Made by a program: the position numbers and the translations under genes. The notes beneath the pieces were generated by a model. The model saw only the letters and a program-made list of their open reading frames with translations, was not told where the DNA came from and did no database searches. This document shows positions 61,515-64,000 of a DNA stretch of 64,000 nucleotides, in pieces (position 1 is the stretch's first letter; the number at the start of each line of letters is the position of its first letter). Source of the DNA: Winogradskyella undariae (GTDB lineage: Bacteria; Bacteroidota; Bacteroidia; Flavobacteriales; Flavobacteriaceae); the NCBI RefSeq assembly GCF_013285155.1, contig NZ_JABTEL010000005.1, forward strand, positions 186,001-250,000, written 5' to 3'.

Positions 61515-62399
61515 ATGAGTATGAAGTCTTTTAAGATTTTAATTATAGTATTAACCTTAAGTTTTTCAAAACTTGTTATAGGTCAGGTTACTGATTTAGC
61601 TCGGTTAGAATATTCATTTATTCCTAAAAGTAAATCTCAAGATCAGTACACACGATTGAGGGCTTTAGTTAATTATCCAATTGAAATTAAGAAAGATAAT
61701 TATTTGGTATTTGGAGCAGAGTATAATAGAATTATTTTAAACCTTGAAGATAATTATCCGTTTGATAGTTCTTTATTTCAAACACTCAATGTTATAGATT
61801 TAAATATCGCTTATACCTTTAAAACAAGTGAGTTTTGGAGGTATGGAATTAAATTTAATCCACGTATAGCATCAACATTAACGCATCAGATCACTAATGA
61901 AGATATTTTTCTTAATGGAGGTATTTTTACCATTAATGATAGAAGAAGAGACGAAACGGCAGAGAAACCATATCGTTTAATTCTAGGAATAACCTATAAT
62001 TCAACTGCGGGAACGCCTTTTCCATTGCCTTTTGTTAGTTATTTTAGACGTGTTAATGAGTCTTGGTCTTTTAATCTAGGTGTTCCAAAATCTAATTTAA
62101 AGCATTATTTTAGTGAAAAAAGTATGACTCAAGTTTTTGTTGGCTTAGACGGTTACTTAGCACATTTACAAAGCCCTTTAGAAATTAATGGAAAAAAAGT
62201 AGATAATATATCAATGTCTGTTGCCTTATCTGGTTTGGGATATGAATATTGTTTTTCAAAACATTTAGTTCTTTATGTATACAGTGGACACACATTTAGG
62301 TTTAAAAATGTACTTAGAAATGAAGATAGGGATGAAGTCTATCCGTTAAATGATTCAAATTCATTTTACTTAAGAACAGGAATAAAATTTAAAATATAA
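61515..62399 (+). CDS. DUF6268-like outer membrane beta-barrel protein
   Basis: The 294-aa protein has a signal peptide (FKILIIVLTLSFSKLVIGQ) and repeated amphipathic strands ending FYLRTGIKFKI. The segment PFVSYFRRVNESWSFNLGVPKSNLKHYF aligns with ISYTKRIDENWAYKIGVPDSRVKWSF of the protein at 22989, so both belong to one family. It lies 19 bp after MscS and 2 bp before the sigma-54-type regulator gene, which indicates one transcript. Function is unknown. Confidence 0.8.
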   Translation: MSMKSFKILIIVLTLSFSKLVIGQVTDLARLEYSFIPKSKSQDQYTRLRALVNYPIEIKKDNYLVFGAEYNRIILNLEDNYPFDSSLFQTLNVIDLNIAYTFKTSEFWRYGIKFNPRIASTLTHQITNEDIFLNGGIFTINDRRRDETAEKPYRLILGITYNSTAGTPFPLPFVSYFRRVNESWSFNLGVPKSNLKHYFSEKSMTQVFVGLDGYLAHLQSPLEINGKKVDNISMSVALSGLGYEYCFSKHLVLYVYSGHTFRFKNVLRNEDRDEVYPLNDSNSFYLRTGIKFKI

Positions 62400-62401
62400 T
62401 T

Positions 62402-63565
62402 ATGCCAAAAATATTGATAATTGAAGATGAAGCAGCAATACGTCGTGTATTAGTTAAAATTTTATCTGAAGAAAATGACACCTATCAAGTAGAAGAAGCA
62501 GAAGACGGTTTAGTAGGAATTGAGAAAATAAAAAAGAACGATTACGACCTTGTGTTATGCGATATCAAAATGCCAAAAATGGATGGTGTTGAAGTTTTAG
62601 AGGCAGCAAAAAAAATAAAGCCTGAAATTCCGATGGTTATGATTTCTGGTCATGGTGATTTAGACACGGCAGTAAATACAATGCGCTTGGGTGCTTTTGA
62701 TTATATTTCTAAACCACCAGATCTTAATAGATTATTAAATACTGTTCGTATCGCTTTAGATCGAAAAGAGCTTGTAGTAGAAAATAAAATGCTAAAGAAA
62801 AAAGTCAGCAAAAACTACGAGATGATTGGTGAGAGTGATAAGATAGCGCGTATTAAGGACATGATTGATAAAGTAGCACCAACTGATGCACGTGTTTTAA
62901 TTACAGGTCCAAACGGAACAGGAAAAGAACTCGTTGCACACTGGTTACATCAAAAAAGTGACCGTTCTAAAGGCGCTATGATTGAGGTTAATTGTGCTGC
63001 AATACCAAGCGAACTTATAGAAAGTGAATTGTTTGGCCATGTTAAAGGAGCGTTTACATCGGCGGCAAAAGATAGAGCAGGTAAATTTGAAGCAGCAAAT
63101 GGTGGAACTATATTTTTAGATGAAATTGGCGATATGAGTTTGTCTGCACAAGCTAAAGTTTTACGTGCTTTACAAGAAAGTCGTATTCAACGTGTAGGAA
63201 GCGATAAAGACATTAAAGTCAATGTTAGAGTTGTAGCAGCAACTAATAAGAATCTTAAAAAGGAAATTGAAGAAGGTAACTTTAGAGAAGATTTATACCA
63301 CCGATTAGCTGTTATTTTAATTGAAGTTCCTTCTCTTAATGAAAGAAGAGAAGATATTCCTTTATTAATAAATTATTTTGCTAAAAAGATTTCTAAAGAA
63401 CACGGAAATATTGAAAAATCATTTTCTGATAAAGCCATTAAATTACTTCAAAATTATGATTGGACAGGTAATATTAGGGAGTTGAGAAATGTTATTGAAC
63501 GTCTCATTATTTTAGGAGGAAATGAAGTTAGTGAAAGTGATGTAAAAGCTTTTGCTTCAAAATAA
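62402..63565 (+). CDS. Response regulator with sigma-54-type AAA+ domain, no DNA-binding domain
   Basis: The 387-aa protein has a receiver domain with phospho-acceptor Asp54 (LVLCDIKMPKMDG), a linker, and an AAA+ domain. Walker A is GPNGTGKE (169-176) and Walker B is GGTIFLDEIGDM; the loop that contacts sigma-54 is GAFTSA (216-221) where GAFTGA is usual. The sensor II region DWTGNIRELRNVIERLIIL is present, but the protein ends about 20 residues later, without the Fis-type HTH found in NtrC. It therefore may act from solution, or not through DNA. It lies 12 bp before ppk2. Confidence 0.92.
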   Translation: MPKILIIEDEAAIRRVLVKILSEENDTYQVEEAEDGLVGIEKIKKNDYDLVLCDIKMPKMDGVEVLEAAKKIKPEIPMVMISGHGDLDTAVNTMRLGAFDYISKPPDLNRLLNTVRIALDRKELVVENKMLKKKVSKNYEMIGESDKIARIKDMIDKVAPTDARVLITGPNGTGKELVAHWLHQKSDRSKGAMIEVNCAAIPSELIESELFGHVKGAFTSAAKDRAGKFEAANGGTIFLDEIGDMSLSAQAKVLRALQESRIQRVGSDKDIKVNVRVVAATNKNLKKEIEEGNFREDLYHRLAVILIEVPSLNERREDIPLLINYFAKKISKEHGNIEKSFSDKAIKLLQNYDWTGNIRELRNVIERLIILGGNEVSESDVKAFASK

Positions 63566-63577
63566 AACATACTGATT

Positions 63578-64000
63578 ATGAAGGATATTAAGATTGAAGA
63601 TTTTAAAATATCATCTCAAATTAAGATTGAAGATTTACCCACAACATTTGATTTAGAGTCAAGTGAAAAAAAGATAGAAAAGAAATTAAGAAAAGTAAGC
63701 GAAGATTTAGCTGAAATTCAGAATGCAATGTATGCGCATGGTAAGTATTCTGTTCTATTTTGTATTCAGGGAATGGATACTGCGGGTAAAGACAGTTTAA
63801 TTCGTGAAGTATTTAAAGAATTTAATGTTAGAGGAATTATTGCTCATAGTTTTAAAAAGCCAACAGATTTAGAGTTAAAACACGATTATCTTTGGAGACA
63901 CGTCAAGGCTTTGCCTGCAAGAGGTAAATTCGGGATTTTTAATAGAACGCATTACGAAAATGTACTGGTTACAAGAGTACATCCAGAATATTTAATGTCA
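63578..64000 (+). CDS. Polyphosphate kinase 2 family protein (partial, 3' end outside window)
   Basis: The first 141 residues are visible. After a helical N-terminal part, the Walker A motif appears as CIQGMDTAGKDSLIREV (about residues 64-80), with the following HDYLWRHVKALPARGKFGIFNRTHYENVLVTRVHPE, a PPK2 signature. PPK2 enzymes move phosphate between polyphosphate and nucleoside mono- or diphosphates. The KKPTDLELKHDYLWR pattern suggests the class III / TIGR03709 group. It is 12 bp after the sigma-54-type regulator gene. Confidence 0.9.
   Translation, partial: MKDIKIEDFKISSQIKIEDLPTTFDLESSEKKIEKKLRKVSEDLAEIQNAMYAHGKYSVLFCIQGMDTAGKDSLIREVFKEFNVRGIIAHSFKKPTDLELKHDYLWRHVKALPARGKFGIFNRTHYENVLVTRVHPEYLMS

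Noticed and set aside
1..64000. Search for defence islands, prophage, integrases, CRISPR, toxin-antitoxin pairs and tRNA genes
   Set aside because: None recognised; the gene content is mainly conserved metabolic, envelope, stress and regulatory functions.

Overview
The window is chromosomal DNA from a marine-type member of the Flavobacteriaceae (Bacteroidota). The evidence is the very low GC content, the flavobacterial gene families (DUF5723, DUF6268, DUF4920, YHYH, PASTA next to rluD, CarboxypepD-reg TonB receptors), the near absence of Shine-Dalgarno sites, and promoters of the Bacteroidota type (-33 TTTG, about 20 bp, -7 TAnnTTTG). Genus was not determined. I saw no tRNA, rRNA, insertion sequence, prophage or CRISPR array.

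Layout. 1-7 kb: a truncated secreted GH9 glycosidase, coaD and ddl on the minus strand, then divergent PASTA-rluD, yaaA and a TPR membrane protein. 6.7-13 kb (minus): a likely metal or siderophore uptake block with a PepSY membrane protein, a TonB receptor, a membrane-anchored secreted protein, a YHYH lipoprotein and a secreted protein of unknown function. 13-18.5 kb: a TspO-like protein, an rhlE-DUF-VF530 operon, a YitT protein, trmL and a newly noted 47-aa ORF. 18.5-24 kb: a lone trpA, an SRPBCC/GyrI-like protein, a lipoprotein DPP III (M49) and a DUF6268 barrel. 24-30.4 kb: a complete RND efflux pump (adaptor, permease, outer-membrane channel) preceded by a small secreted protein.

30.5-38.6 kb: a DUF5063-like protein, a GAF histidine kinase, a divergent azoR/hxlR pair with an operator-like palindrome, two proteins of unknown or poorly known function, cysK, and a gph-oxidoreductase pair. 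38.8-42.4 kb: an oxidative stress module with OxyR divergent from an exported catalase, followed by an exported ankyrin protein and a DoxX protein. 42.4-46 kb: a LysE/LysR divergent pair and an ArsR-controlled permease with matching operators at both the regulator and the permease. 46-50.9 kb: a TIGR01777 epimerase, mnmD, two lipoproteins, ilvE, a MazG-like pyrophosphohydrolase and a small membrane protein. The mnmD 3' end is tandemly repeated.

51-64 kb: a TPR histidine kinase plus NarL-type regulator, DUF5723, a candidate intergenic small RNA, YceI, grpE-dnaJ, a NatAB-type ABC exporter, MscS, a second DUF6268 barrel, a sigma-54-type regulator without a DNA-binding domain, and a truncated PPK2. 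Most of the window is ordinary core genome. The least explained items are the structured candidate sRNA at 55.25-55.35 kb, the GH9 protein with an altered DAGD motif, the YHYH/TonB cluster with its repeat-rich promoter, and the HTH-less sigma-54 regulator.
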